A stretch of 64,000 bases of DNA, from positions 3,286,001-3,350,000 of the forward strand of contig OY969623.1 of NCBI GenBank assembly GCA_963701675.1. The letters are read 5' to 3'. The number at the start of each line of letters is the position of its first letter. Positions within the stretch are counted from its first letter, which is position 1. Below, piece after piece: positions 55,743 through 64,000 of the stretch. A program made the position numbers and the translations under genes. The notes beneath the pieces were generated by a model. It searched no databases, had not been told where the DNA came from, and saw only the letters and a program-made list of their open reading frames with translations. Origin of the DNA: G963701675 sp963701675 (GTDB taxonomy: Bacteria > Planctomycetota > Planctomycetia > Gemmatales > Gemmataceae).

Positions 55743-57187
55743 CGCACTATTTCCGGCGGATGTGGGATGGCTGGTCCGAGTTTTGGTTCCGCCCTTCGGA
55801 TCCCACCTTGTTGGGCTTTATCCGCATCCTTACAGGTCTCTTCACGTTTTACGTCATCTTGGCGTACTCAGTCGACTTGCAGGAGCTTCTCGGCAAGGAT
55901 GCCTGGTTTGATCACGAGACGGTCGAAGAGTACCGCAAAGAAGCTCCGCAATTTCCCGCGTCCAATAGCTGGATTGACCCGCCACGTTGGTTACCCCCTG
56001 CGAACGCCCAGGACGAAGAGTACATCAGGAAATGGGGCGCGAGCCCACGAGCCCCTTCCATCATCAAAGGCCAACCCATTTGGTCCGTTTGGTTCCACGT
56101 GACCGATCCCACGTGGATGATCGTGGTTCACGTGGGAATTCTCATCTCGGCGTTTCTGTTTACCATCGGCGCCGGCACGCGCGTTACGTCCGTGCTGACC
56201 TGGTTTGGCGTCATTAGCTACACATTGCGCGCTCAGACAAGCGTGTTCGGCATGGACACGATGATGAATATTCTGTTGATCTACTTGATGATCGGTCCCA
56301 GCGGCGCCGCATTGTCCGTGGATCGCCTAATCTATCGTTACTGGGTGACGCGACGGGCGTTGCGTATGCAGCGGCCGGCACCTGAGACCATTCCGCACCA
56401 ACCGCTCATGTCCGCCACTCTGGCGATTCGACTCATCCAAGTCCACTTATGCATCATCTACCTCGCCGCGGGTTTGGGGAAGCGCGGCGCCGTCTGGTGG
56501 TCGGGCCAGGCGATTTGGGGCACACTCGCCAATCCGGAGTTTTCGCCGATGAGTTGGCCTGCTTACCTCGGCGCCCTCCGATTCCTCGCCGAAAGTCGCT
56601 GGCTTTGGGAAATCGTCATGAACCTGAGCGCTCTTTTCACCCTAACAATGGAAATCGGCTTCCCGTTTCTTGTCTGGGTTCGGCCGCTGCGCTGGGTAAT
56701 GCTTGCCATGGCCACAATGATGCACATTGGCATCGCCGTCTTTATGGGACTAAATACCTTCAGCCTCTTCATGATGGCGATGCTAGTGGCGTTTGTGCCA
56801 CCCGAGACGATCTATTGGCTTCTGAAACTGCCCAGTCGAAACGCACCGCGATTGCGCGTCGAGTTCAATAGCCGAGTCCGGCGAAATGCGCGGGCGGCAA
56901 GCTTTATCCGGGCCACCGATGTATGGAACCAGGTGGAATTCGCGCCAAGCGATCAAGCACAGGTTCGTTTGGTCACCAGCGACGGTGAAACGCTCACCGG
57001 GTTTCGACTCTGGCAACACCTCGTTGCTTCTGTTCGCCTACTCGTGCCGTTGGTGCCGGTAGCCTGGCTGCTCGGGGTGACCGGCTTAGGCAACAGGTGG
57101 CTTGGCGATGCCGTGGAGACATCGTCAAAACCGCCACGCGTTGAGAACGGCCGGCATCGTACCAAAGGCGACAAAGTCGCGCACTAA
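55739..57187 (+). CDS. HTTM-domain (vitamin K-dependent carboxylase-like) membrane protein
   Basis: 482 residues, about eight to nine helices. HTTM core: FIRILTGLFTFYVILAYSVDL, FLFTIGAGTRVTSVLTWFGVIS, HLCIIYLAAGLGKRGAVWWSGQAIW (parts shown). The carboxylase active lysine region of eukaryotic enzymes is not evident. The C-terminal 120 residues are polar, then another helix. Bacterial HTTM proteins mostly lack a proven role. Coupled to the upstream membrane protein. Confidence 0.87.
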   Translation: MTHYFRRMWDGWSEFWFRPSDPTLLGFIRILTGLFTFYVILAYSVDLQELLGKDAWFDHETVEEYRKEAPQFPASNSWIDPPRWLPPANAQDEEYIRKWGASPRAPSIIKGQPIWSVWFHVTDPTWMIVVHVGILISAFLFTIGAGTRVTSVLTWFGVISYTLRAQTSVFGMDTMMNILLIYLMIGPSGAALSVDRLIYRYWVTRRALRMQRPAPETIPHQPLMSATLAIRLIQVHLCIIYLAAGLGKRGAVWWSGQAIWGTLANPEFSPMSWPAYLGALRFLAESRWLWEIVMNLSALFTLTMEIGFPFLVWVRPLRWVMLAMATMMHIGIAVFMGLNTFSLFMMAMLVAFVPPETIYWLLKLPSRNAPRLRVEFNSRVRRNARAASFIRATDVWNQVEFAPSDQAQVRLVTSDGETLTGFRLWQHLVASVRLLVPLVPVAWLLGVTGLGNRWLGDAVETSSKPPRVENGRHRTKGDKVAH

Positions 57188-57209
57188 ACCCTCATTTGGC
57201 AATTCTCGC

Positions 57210-57263
57210 TTGACAACAGAATGTCAATAACCTAATGTACTTTGTGTCATAAAGTACTTTGTG
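57210..57263 (+). promoter_or_regulatory. Promoter with overlapping operator for the membrane protein-regulator operon
   Basis: TTGACA (57210-57215), 17-bp spacer, TAATGT (57233-57238). Overlapping the -10 is an inverted repeat: GTACTTT (57237-57243), 7-nt centre, AAAGTAC (57251-57257). GTACTTTGTG also occurs as a direct repeat at 57237 and 57254. The position fits repression by the winged-helix regulator encoded at 57902. Confidence 0.6.
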
Positions 57264-57273
57264 GAGTTAGACG

Positions 57274-57882
57274 ATGGACGCGCGTCAAGCCGCCAACACA
57301 CTCGATGTCATCCGAACGCTTATGGAACGGACAACGCAGTACCAACTTCTCACGGCACGCGCCGGCCTGGCGGCCGGAATGCTGGCCGGGGCCGGCGCCC
57401 TCGCGTTTCTCGTGTTGGATGCGAATGACCCTCGACAGTTCGGCGTCACCTGGGGCCTGGTGTTTCTCGGTGCGCTTTCTGCGACATGCATCAGCACCGT
57501 GCTCCGCGGCCGGGAGCGCGGCGAACGCGTTTGGTCTCGGCAAGCCCGAGCGGTGCTTTGGGCGCTTACACCGTCCATCTTTGCTGCCGGCGTCTTGAGC
57601 GGGTTTTTCTTCTACCGTGGTGAACATTTGTGGTTGCCGGGCGTTTGGATGCTCTGCTACGGCCAAGGCGCTCTCGCCACCGCGACCTACGCGCCCAGGC
57701 CGGTCCGAAGTTTCGGCGTGGGCATGCTGCTTTGCGGCCCGATTGCTTTGGCACTTGGCCCAACGTGGGCGATTCCGCTGATGGGCGTTGTTTTCGGCTT
57801 AGGGCACATCGCCATGGGTTGCATTCTTTTGCTGCTCGAACGCCGACAGGCCCTGCTTCGAGTGCACCAATCGGTTGCCTAA
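57274..57882 (+). CDS. Six-helix membrane protein (202 aa), regulator-linked
   Basis: Short cytoplasmic start (ARQAANTLDVIRTLMERTTQY), then six helices: GLAAGMLAGAGALAFLVL, WGLVFLGALSATCISTVL, VLWALTPSIFAAGVLSGFFF, VGMLLCGPIALALGPTWAIP and others. Ends ERRQALLRVHQSVA. It is a conserved partner of a small HTH regulator in many bacteria; it may sense or transport a membrane-active molecule. GGAG lies before the ATG. The gene is first in the operon with the regulator, 19 bases apart. Confidence 0.85.
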   Translation: MDARQAANTLDVIRTLMERTTQYQLLTARAGLAAGMLAGAGALAFLVLDANDPRQFGVTWGLVFLGALSATCISTVLRGRERGERVWSRQARAVLWALTPSIFAAGVLSGFFFYRGEHLWLPGVWMLCYGQGALATATYAPRPVRSFGVGMLLCGPIALALGPTWAIPLMGVVFGLGHIAMGCILLLLERRQALLRVHQSVA

Positions 57883-57901
57883 ATACCAGTGAGTTTTCAT
57901 C

Positions 57902-58225
57902 GTGAATGTTCTGAAACGCGTCCTCGACGAACTGGATCCTTTGCTGCACGAACGTGGGCGTCTCGCCATCGTGTCCGTGCTTGCCGCTGCGGATCGACTT
58001 TCGTTCACCGAACTGCGGGACGAACTCGCCATGACTGACGGCAACCTCAGCATTCATCTGCAAAGGCTCGAAGAGAAAGGATACGTGGCCGTCCACAAGC
58101 AATTCATTGGCCGCCGCCCCCATACGACATGCAAGATTACGCCGACGGGCCGACGCGCCCTTACCCGCTACCTCGATCATTTGGAAGCCGTCGTGCGTCA
58201 AGGGCGAGGCGGGAAGAGCGCGTAG
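57902..58225 (+). CDS. Winged-helix transcriptional regulator (MarR/ArsR-like, HTH_27)
   Basis: 107 residues from GTG 57902. The helix-turn-helix is FTELRDELAMTDGNLSIHLQRLEEKGYV, with the wing VAVHKQFIGRRPHTTCKITP. Probably a dimer that binds the inverted repeat at 57237-57257 and controls its own operon. Co-transcribed with the six-helix membrane protein upstream. A ligand-binding site is not visible. Confidence 0.9.
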   Translation: MNVLKRVLDELDPLLHERGRLAIVSVLAAADRLSFTELRDELAMTDGNLSIHLQRLEEKGYVAVHKQFIGRRPHTTCKITPTGRRALTRYLDHLEAVVRQGRGGKSA

Positions 58226-58252
58226 TTTTCGAAGCGTCGGAGGGAGATTGCC

Positions 58253-59108
58253 ATGAAAGTACTGATGGCGGAGCATATGGGGATGTGTTTTGGCGTTCGC
58301 GACGCCATCGACTTGGCACTTCGTCTCACTCGTCAAGGTCCGTTGACCATTATGGGTGACCTGGTGCACAACCCCGACGTCCTGGTTCAACTGGAGACGG
58401 CCGGGGCGGCTCGGGCGAGGCACGCCGATGAGATTCAAACACGTGCTTTGCTGGTAACCGCGCACGGCGCCGCTAGAAAAACCAAGCTCTCATTGCGTGC
58501 CGACGGGCATCAGATCCATGACGCGACCTGTCCTTTGGTGATACGGGCGCATCTTGCACTTGCCCGTGTGGTCACCACAGGACGATTCCCCGTCATTATC
58601 GGCGAAGCAGAACACGTCGAGGTCCGTGGATTGGTCGGTGACCTAACGGAGTATGTTGTACTCCTTGCCGAATCAGAAATGCCGCGGCTCGCCGAGCCAA
58701 TCAGCCGCAACCCGCGTGTCGGCGTCGTGTCACAGACAACGCAGCCGCTTACTCACGTGGAACACCTGGTTGCGCATGCATGACATGTACCCACAGGCAG
58801 ACATCAAGTTTATCGACACCGTCTGTCAACCGACCAAAGACCGGCAAGATGCGATGCATCGACTGGCGCGAGAATGTGACGCAATTGTCGTGGTCGGCGG
58901 CCCGGACAGCAACAACAGCCGCAAACTCGCGGAACTTGCACGTTCACTCGGTCGGCCGGCGTATCAAGTGGCAAGCGCGACTGAGTTACGGCCTGAATGG
59001 TTCATGGGAGTGCGCGTCGTCGGCTTGACGGCCGGCACCTCGACACCGGACCGGGCCATTCAGGAAGTTGCGGAATGGCTAGGAGCCGTGGACGCTGGCC
59101 CGAAGTAG
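58253..59108 (+). CDS. ispH: 4-hydroxy-3-methylbut-2-enyl diphosphate reductase, frame broken near 58768-58778
   Basis: Two frames make one protein of about 285 residues. The first frame (58253) gives MGMCFGVRDAID with Cys12, HGAARKTK, and DATCPLV with Cys93. The second carries MYPQADIKFIDTVCQPTKDRQ with the third cluster Cys, VVGGPDSNNSRKL and VVGLTAGTSTPDRAI. All three Fe-S cysteines and the GxDSNN motif are intact, but on different frames. The join at GTTGCGCATG needs two added bases (or one removed). IspH is the last MEP-pathway step and usually essential, so the break is likely an assembly error, though recoding is not excluded. Ribosome-binding site GGAGGGAG is strong. Confidence 0.85.
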
Positions 59109-59198
59109 TGGTCGCTACTCTCGACGTGACACCGCGATGTCATGATCGTGGTGTAAGCTGGAACTAATTCTATTCGCTACGGCCCGAAGGATCTTGCC

Positions 59199-59966
59199 AT
59201 GTGGAAATGGGTTCAAGAGCTCGACCGGATTCTTCGCGGGGACGCCACCCGGTTGCCGGTTTTACGCGCCGGCCGGTTGGAGATAAACGCACCCGGCCTG
59301 GCCGTCGTGCTGGTGGTACTCGGCGTTTTCTATGGTTTCTGTATGGGCTGGTTCGCCCTGATCAATCGTCCGGAGCCGGAGTATCGACAACTCGCGGCGT
59401 CCATGCTCAAGGTTCCCGCGCTTTTTTTACTCACCTTGGTTGTCACTTTTCCCTCGCTCTACGTTTTTAACGCCTTAGTTGGTTCGCGCCTGTCGCTGCT
59501 GGAGCTCCTGAGGCTGCTCATCGCGGCCTTGGCGGTCACGCTGGCAGTACTTGCTTCGTTTGGCACCATCGTTGCCTTTTTCTCCCTGACGACCACCAAT
59601 TATCCGTTCATGGTGCTTCTCAACGTTCTCCTGTTCGCGGTGGCCGGATTCCTCGGTTTGGCGTTCCTCCTTCAGACGCTACATCGTCTGACGGTGATCG
59701 GATTCGCGGAACCGTATCCACAACCAACGTCGGGGGCGGAAGCGGGCACCGGAGCGCTGGAACGACTCGAAGGCCACGTCCTCGGCCGCAACGTCAAGAC
59801 CGTCTTTTACTGCTGGGTGATCGTGTTTGGGCTGGTCGGCGCCCAGATGAGTTGGGTGCTACGGCCGTTCATCGGCAACCCGGAGATACCGTTCGAATGG
59901 TTCCGTGCCCGTCAGTCGCACTTCTTCGAGGCCGTCTCGCAAGCCCTTCGGCAACTGTTTTCGTGA
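59199..59966 (+). CDS. Membrane protein (255 aa), paralogue of the next gene
   Basis: Starts MWKWVQELDRILRGDATRLP; helices at about 35-57, 70-90, 105-130, 140-160 and 208-225. It shares the C-terminal signature SWVLRPFIGNPEIPFEWFR with the next gene (GWVLRPFIGDPSRPTEFFR). The two are a tandem duplication. No catalytic motif. The 7-base gap between them suggests one transcript. Function unknown. Confidence 0.85.
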   Translation: MWKWVQELDRILRGDATRLPVLRAGRLEINAPGLAVVLVVLGVFYGFCMGWFALINRPEPEYRQLAASMLKVPALFLLTLVVTFPSLYVFNALVGSRLSLLELLRLLIAALAVTLAVLASFGTIVAFFSLTTTNYPFMVLLNVLLFAVAGFLGLAFLLQTLHRLTVIGFAEPYPQPTSGAEAGTGALERLEGHVLGRNVKTVFYCWVIVFGLVGAQMSWVLRPFIGNPEIPFEWFRARQSHFFEAVSQALRQLFS

Positions 59967-59973
59967 GGCCGAC

Positions 59974-60645
59974 ATGATCGCGGCGCTACGACAGGCGGAC
60001 AGACTCTTGCGGGGAGAGTTACTCATCCGCCCTGTCCCGTCGGCGGCCATACTTTTCCAGTTGACCGGCTGGATCGTCGTGTGCGGTGTCGGCTACGGCA
60101 CCGTCATGGGCGCCTTCGGCGGGTTTTGGGGCGAGCGGCTGTTTCAAGTGATGATCTCAGCGAGCAAAGTGCCCATTTTGCTCCTTGGCACTTTCGCAAT
60201 CTGCCTGCCAAGCTTTTTCGTGTTCAACACCTTGCTTGGCGTTCGTTCCGATTTTGACGCAGTGGTCCGCGCCTTGATCCTAAGCCAGGCCGGCTTAACG
60301 ATCATCCTGTTCATCCTGGCCCCATATACCGTTTTGTGGTACGCCTCTTTTTCCGATTACAACGCCGCCATTCTCTTCAACGCCTTCGTTTTCGCCGTCG
60401 CCACGGCCGGCGCCCAGGTGATTCTGCGACGCGCATACCGGCCGCTCATCGAGCGCCGGCCGATTCATCGCCGCCTCCTCAGTCTGTGGCTCTTCCTCTA
60501 CGCCTTCGTCGGCATTCAGATGGGCTGGGTGCTGCGGCCGTTCATTGGTGATCCTTCACGACCGACCGAGTTCTTCCGCCAAGAGGCGTGGGGCAACGCC
60601 TACGAAATCGTGTGGCGCATGGTGTGGCGCGTAGTTTGGCCTTAA
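59974..60645 (+). CDS. Membrane protein (223 aa), paralogue of the previous gene
   Basis: ATG 59974 (MIAALRQADRLLRGELLIRP); the frame extends back to 59905 inside the upstream gene. Four to five helices, GYGTVMGAFGGFWGERLF and FQVMISASKVPILLLGTFAI, and the shared end GWVLRPFIGDPSRPTEFF. Compared with the upstream paralogue it lacks part of the N-terminal loop. A Yip1-like or uncharacterised planctomycete membrane family. Function unknown. Confidence 0.85.
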   Translation: MIAALRQADRLLRGELLIRPVPSAAILFQLTGWIVVCGVGYGTVMGAFGGFWGERLFQVMISASKVPILLLGTFAICLPSFFVFNTLLGVRSDFDAVVRALILSQAGLTIILFILAPYTVLWYASFSDYNAAILFNAFVFAVATAGAQVILRRAYRPLIERRPIHRRLLSLWLFLYAFVGIQMGWVLRPFIGDPSRPTEFFRQEAWGNAYEIVWRMVWRVVWP

Positions 60646-60654
60646 GAAGATCTA

Positions 60655-60862
60655 GTAGCATAATCGTGCCACGACGTGGCGGTACTCCGACACGTCGTGT
60701 CGTGCGTCACGTGGCGCACCCCATAGTCGACGCACGGGCGATGGCGCGGTAATCCGTCTTTAGAACTAACCCAGTAAGAGCTTGGACACCGCACGGTTTG
60801 CACGACGTGCCGGCGTACCGTCACGTCGTGGCACATCGACGGGTTGTGGTAATTATGCTACG
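60655..60862. repeat. MITE-like element with interrupted inverted repeats (about 208 bp)
   Basis: Four collinear blocks pair across the element: GTAGCATAAT (60655-60664 / 60853-60862), GTGCCACGACGTG (60666-60678 / 60823-60835), CGGTAC (60680-60685 / 60816-60821) and CACGTCGTG (60691-60699 / 60802-60810). The right arm has an extra 17 bp between the first two blocks. No coding potential and no clear target duplication. It fills the space between two convergent genes. Confidence 0.65.
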
Positions 60863-60902
60863 CCACCGACAACACCACGGTGTAGCACCGAATTAGACGC
60901 GT

Positions 60903-62302
60903 CTAATCGTCGCGCTCAAAGTTCATTGTGATAAGTAACGCCAAAAGGTCAGGCGCCGTTGGCGCACGGGTCGCCTGCAACTCAAACGCCCCAATGTCAA
61001 TCGTTCCATTTACAATCCGCGGGAATCCCTCTCCGCGCTGGTCCCATTGTGGAGCGCCGGTGTTATCGCCGGCGTCGATTGCCGGGCTACCGGGGCGAAG
61101 GGCCATGGTCCGCGTCGGACCGCCGTTGTCGGTGAGTGTGCCGAGCATTGGATCGACGTTGAACAGGTCGGTCTCCGAAAAATGCACAGCCCCAGTGATG
61201 TCGCCGTAGAGATTATGCTCGGAGAAGTTGAGCCAGCCCTTGAAGTCGGGAAAAGATTGGGCGGAATTGCCGGCGATAATGGTGTTGCTAAAGATGTTGT
61301 AACACCCCCCACACGCGCCGAAGATGCCGCCATACATCTTCGCTTGATTGCGCGAGATGGTGCTGTGTGACAGGCGGAGTTTGGTTCCGGGAGCGTTATA
61401 GATAGCGCCGCCATCGCTACCGGAAGTGTTCTTGGAAATCGTGGAGTTTTCCAGCACCAGTCCCGATTCGGAGTTGTAGACGCCACCACCAAACCCACGC
61501 GCGAGGTTTTCGCTGATCGTGCTTGCCGTGATAGATGCCCGGCCGCCGACATTCGCGACACCGGCGCCGGTGCCACCCATGTTTCCCGAGACAGTGCTCG
61601 TGTCCATGGAGAGGTTTCCGAAGTTGGTGACCCCGCCGCCAACGCCGTCGGACGCATTCCCAGAGACAATACTATTCAGAATCGACGCAGTCCCCTCGTT
61701 GTGGATGCCGCCCGCGCCGAAGCCAAACAATCCGTCATGGACAACGTGCCCACGTTCCAGATCCCGCCGCCTGAAGTTGCCGTGACATTTCCGGACACCG
61801 AAGTGTTCGCCGCCACGAGAGTGCCGCTGTTGTAAATGCCGCCCGCGCCTCCCCCTAAGCCAAATCCGCTGTTGAACATGACGGCCGCATTCGCCAGAGT
61901 CAAGGATCCATCATTGCGGATGCCACCACCGAAATCGGCAGAGCCGTTGGCAATACCAATGTTGGCGATCGTAACCGTAGCCGCGGCACTTATGGTGAAG
62001 ATGCGATAGTTGCCGCCCGTATCCCTCCGAATGGTGTGTTGATCGGCACCCGAGCCCAATATCGTCAACTCGTCACTCAAACTTGGTAGCGCGCCACTTA
62101 AGTTGATTGTGCCGGAGATCGTGAAGTCGATCGTATCCTCGCCCGGCTCCGCGTTGGTCTTGGTAATGCAGTAACGCAGATCGCCACGGCTTCCTGTTCC
62201 GACTCCAAGGTCCGATGGGCGCGTGACGTGGCAGACGGACAAGAGGGTGCGCTCTTCGAGGGATTCCAAACGCGGGTGTGTGGTACGTAGTTGCGATCGC
62301 AT
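60903..62302 (-). CDS. Secreted right-handed beta-helix protein, frame broken near 61725-61740
   Basis: The N-terminal frame (from 62302) starts with RLESLEERTLLSV, a planctomycete secretion-type motif, then a beta-helix TISGTINLSGALPSLSDELT and GGGIRNDGSLTLANAAVM. The frame breaks near GGATTGTTT. The other frame continues FGFGAGGIHNEGTASILNS with many N-S/T-x-x-G rungs (STVSGNMGGTGAGVANVGG) and ends in PALDAGDN-type AIDAGDNTGAPQWDQRG and IDIGAFELQ. The span is one base short of a whole number of codons. Such proteins are surface or extracellular. Break cause unknown. Confidence 0.8.
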
Positions 62303-62537
62303 GCGAAAATCTCCAAAGGCGGGTAACGAGGATCGCCCGCAGCCCGAGCAACGGCCTACCCTGTCGCGCTGCGGACAAAGGCGAACAAAAACGGAAAGCT
62401 TCTTCCGTCACGAATAAGCGCGGTGGAACGAGTCCCTCTCGTGAATTGATCTAAACATGCGCGAGTCCCTATCTATATAACGTGATTTCAAGCCAAAACC
62501 GGACGCGCCGTATCGAAAATTCACGGAAATTTTTTGG

Positions 62538-63617
62538 TTATGGCGACGTCAGTGCATCACCCGGCAGGGTAAAATCGGCGATATAGAGCTGAGGCGGTTG
62601 CTGGCCGTCGCGGTTTGAGGTCCACATTAGCTTCTTGCCGTCCGGGCTGAAGACCGGCAACACATCTGAGCCGGGAGCGAATGTGAGGCGAACTTTCTTG
62701 CCCGTTTCCACATTCATCCACCAGATGTCGTAGTTCGGTCGGGCCGTCGGATCACTGTGGTCGGCGCCGGCGTAGACAATGTGCTTGCCGTCCTCGTACC
62801 AGTACGGTCCCCAATTCACCGTGTTGGGATCATCCGTCAGGGCACGGTCGCCGGTGCCGTCGGAGTTGATGATGTGAATTTGCAGATGGTCCTTCTTCTT
62901 GCGGTCGCTGCGGTAGATCACGCGAGCGCCGTCAGGTGAAAAGAATGGCCCGCCGTTGTAGCAGCCCGGGGCGTTGGTCAACTTTCGCACATTCTTGCCG
63001 TCCGCATCCATGATGAAGAGTTCGAGATTGCCGTCGCGGTTGGAGCAGAACACAATTTGCTTGCCGTCGCTCGAATAGCTTCCCTCCGCGTCGTAACCTT
63101 TCTCCTTGGTGAGTTGAACGCGTCCGGAGCCGTCGGGATTGGCCTCGAAGATGTCCATCTGGGGATCGAAATCCCATTGGTATCGACGGCGTGTGCCGGT
63201 CTTGCGATCTTCTTCACGCTGCTTGTACTCGGCTTCGTGGTGCTTCTTCGCATCGGGGTCGAGATGGCTGCTGGCGTAGAAGATTTTCTTGCCGTCGGGC
63301 CGGAAATACGCACAGGTCGTGCGTCCAACGCCGGGGCTGATGCGTCGATACGGCCCGCCGATCGGACCGGCGAAAATCTGATAGAACGGGTTCCCGGTGT
63401 CTTTCTCTTCCGCCTGAAAGATGATCTGTTTCATGTCTGGCGAAAAATAACCCTCGCCAGCCCGGACGAAATCATGCGTGATCTGCCGAATGTTCGTGAG
63501 GTACTTTGATTCCATCGTCTGCCAATCATCCGCCGCAGGCGCAACAACAGCAGGCGCACAACAATCCCCACAACCCCCGGCCAGCATCGCGCTCGTAATC
63601 AAAACCACCCGAATCAT
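62538..63617 (-). CDS. TolB-like beta-propeller lipoprotein
   Basis: I start at ATG 63617 (MIRVVLITSAMLAGGC) because the longer frame runs into tRNA-Val. 359 residues. Lipoprotein signal ending in AGGC, then six PD40 repeats with YFSPDMKQIIF, YFRPDGKKIFYASS, SYSSDGKQIVFCSNRDG, FFSPDGARVIYRSDR and VFSPDGKKLMWTSNRDG. The propeller fold is that of TolB or DPP-IV N-terminal domains. No protease domain follows. It probably sits on the cell envelope; partner unknown. Confidence 0.9.
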   Translation of the reverse strand: MIRVVLITSAMLAGGCGDCCAPAVVAPAADDWQTMESKYLTNIRQITHDFVRAGEGYFSPDMKQIIFQAEEKDTGNPFYQIFAGPIGGPYRRISPGVGRTTCAYFRPDGKKIFYASSHLDPDAKKHHEAEYKQREEDRKTGTRRRYQWDFDPQMDIFEANPDGSGRVQLTKEKGYDAEGSYSSDGKQIVFCSNRDGNLELFIMDADGKNVRKLTNAPGCYNGGPFFSPDGARVIYRSDRKKKDHLQIHIINSDGTGDRALTDDPNTVNWGPYWYEDGKHIVYAGADHSDPTARPNYDIWWMNVETGKKVRLTFAPGSDVLPVFSPDGKKLMWTSNRDGQQPPQLYIADFTLPGDALTSP

Positions 63618-63665
63618 CCTCTTCTCCATTCTGAATTCTGAATTCTGAGTTCTCTCTTCCAACAT

Positions 63666-63738
63666 TGGGCACTGAGGGATTTGAACCCCCGACATCCGCG
63701 GTGTAAGCACGGCGCTCTAGCCCCTGAGCTAAGTGCCC
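63666..63738 (-). tRNA. tRNA-Val (anticodon TAC)
   Basis: 73 nt. Acceptor stem GGGCACT/AGTGCCC with discriminator A, D arm GCTCAGGGGCTAGAGC, anticodon loop CTTACAC (TAC) on stem CCGTG/CGCGG, and T arm GGTTCAAATCC. The 3' CCA is not encoded. Confidence 0.96.
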
Positions 63739-63835
63739 GACGGTCTTTTTCCAGTTTATCCGATCGTTTCGATATTCCAACCGATCGGACTAACGGAGCA
63801 CCGCCCAACGATCCCATGTGTTCGGCTTACTGTCA

Positions 63836-64000
63836 TCATTTTTTGAAATGCGGCACGGGATCCAGTTCTAAGAGTCGCACGACGTTCCGCACCACTGCAT
63901 CGATGGTGTAGTCCACTTCGCCCTCGGTACTAAATCGGCCAAGGCCGAATCGGATGCTGCTGTGGGCCAATTCATCCGACATGCCGAGTGCCCGCAGGAC
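63836..64000 (-). CDS. iscS: Cysteine desulfurase (IscS/NifS type), C-terminal part cut by window edge
   Basis: The last 54 residues are visible on the minus strand, ending at TGA 63838-63836: VLRALGMSDELAHSSIRFGL then GRFSTEGEVDYTIDAVV. This SSIRFGLGRFSTEEEVDYT region is the C-terminal signature of the IscS branch, more typical than the enzyme at 4100. The usual C-terminal hexapeptide that docks IscU is replaced by PVPHFKK. The rest, including the active Cys, lies outside the window. Confidence 0.85.
   Translation of the reverse strand, partial: VLRALGMSDELAHSSIRFGLGRFSTEGEVDYTIDAVVRNVVRLLELDPVPHFKK

Overview
The window is about 57-58% GC bacterial DNA and almost certainly comes from a member of the Planctomycetota. 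Several lineage signatures support this. There are two giant membrane-anchored Ser/Thr kinases fused to WD40 repeats, one of them translationally coupled to an ECF sigma factor. There is a secreted protein with a TIGR03000-type C-terminal domain, a DUF1559-type protein, a DUF1573 protein, a secreted beta-helix protein with a LESLEERTLLS-type N-terminus, and genes for tetrahydromethanopterin (H4MPT) biosynthesis next to an ordinary LPS/lipid A cluster. The order and genus cannot be decided from the sequence alone.

Layout. 1-5.3 kb: end of an ECF sigma factor gene, a coupled kinase-WD40 gene, a small hypothetical gene and a cysteine desulfurase. 5.3-12 kb: membrane and secreted proteins of planctomycete type (a redoxin-like protein, a LolA-like lipoprotein, a Cys-rich repeat protein, a DUF11-repeat protein). 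12.2-14.8 kb: a coupled three-gene operon of AtuA type plus an enoyl-CoA hydratase. 14.9-18.4 kb: a second kinase-WD40 protein. 18.4-22.8 kb: a four-gene H4MPT operon (dihydropteroate synthase-like, pabB, DUF447, RFAP synthase). 22.9-26.5 kb: a ribose-type ABC transporter whose binding protein has its internal blocks in swapped order. 26.5-33.9 kb: Trm112-like, HEAT, SDR and DUF1493-like genes, tRNA-Glu, dtd, a DUF1559 protein and an ECF sigma trio. 34-39 kb: a tiny very basic protein gene, a histidine-kinase-like coiled-coil protein, an enoyl-CoA hydratase, a 34-bp perfect hairpin and an orphan PxpB. 39.2-46.2 kb: a six-gene LPS operon (lpxK, an unknown gene, a heptosyltransferase, a tandem kinase/pseudokinase, a WaaP kinase, a glycosyltransferase). 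46.2-53.9 kb: DUF1573, a Tat-exported superoxide dismutase, a coiled-coil protein, a methyltransferase, a BaiN-type flavoprotein, KDPG aldolase and a TIGR03000 protein. 54.4-60.6 kb: an HTTM pair, a membrane protein plus HTH regulator with a clear operator, ispH and two paralogous membrane proteins. 60.6-64 kb: a MITE-like inverted-repeat element, a beta-helix protein, a TolB-like lipoprotein, tRNA-Val and the end of a second cysteine desulfurase.

Two things stand out. First, the sugar-binding protein at 22910-23908 reads in one frame but carries its canonical second half before its first half, an intragenic block swap with the signal peptide and C-terminal tail left in place. Second, five genes (redoxin, methyltransferase, eda, ispH, beta-helix) each need a single 1-2 nt frame change to read as full-length proteins. 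Three of the five breaks lie at TTGCGC. ispH is normally essential, so residual assembly indels are the leading explanation, but a real or recoded frameshift is not excluded.
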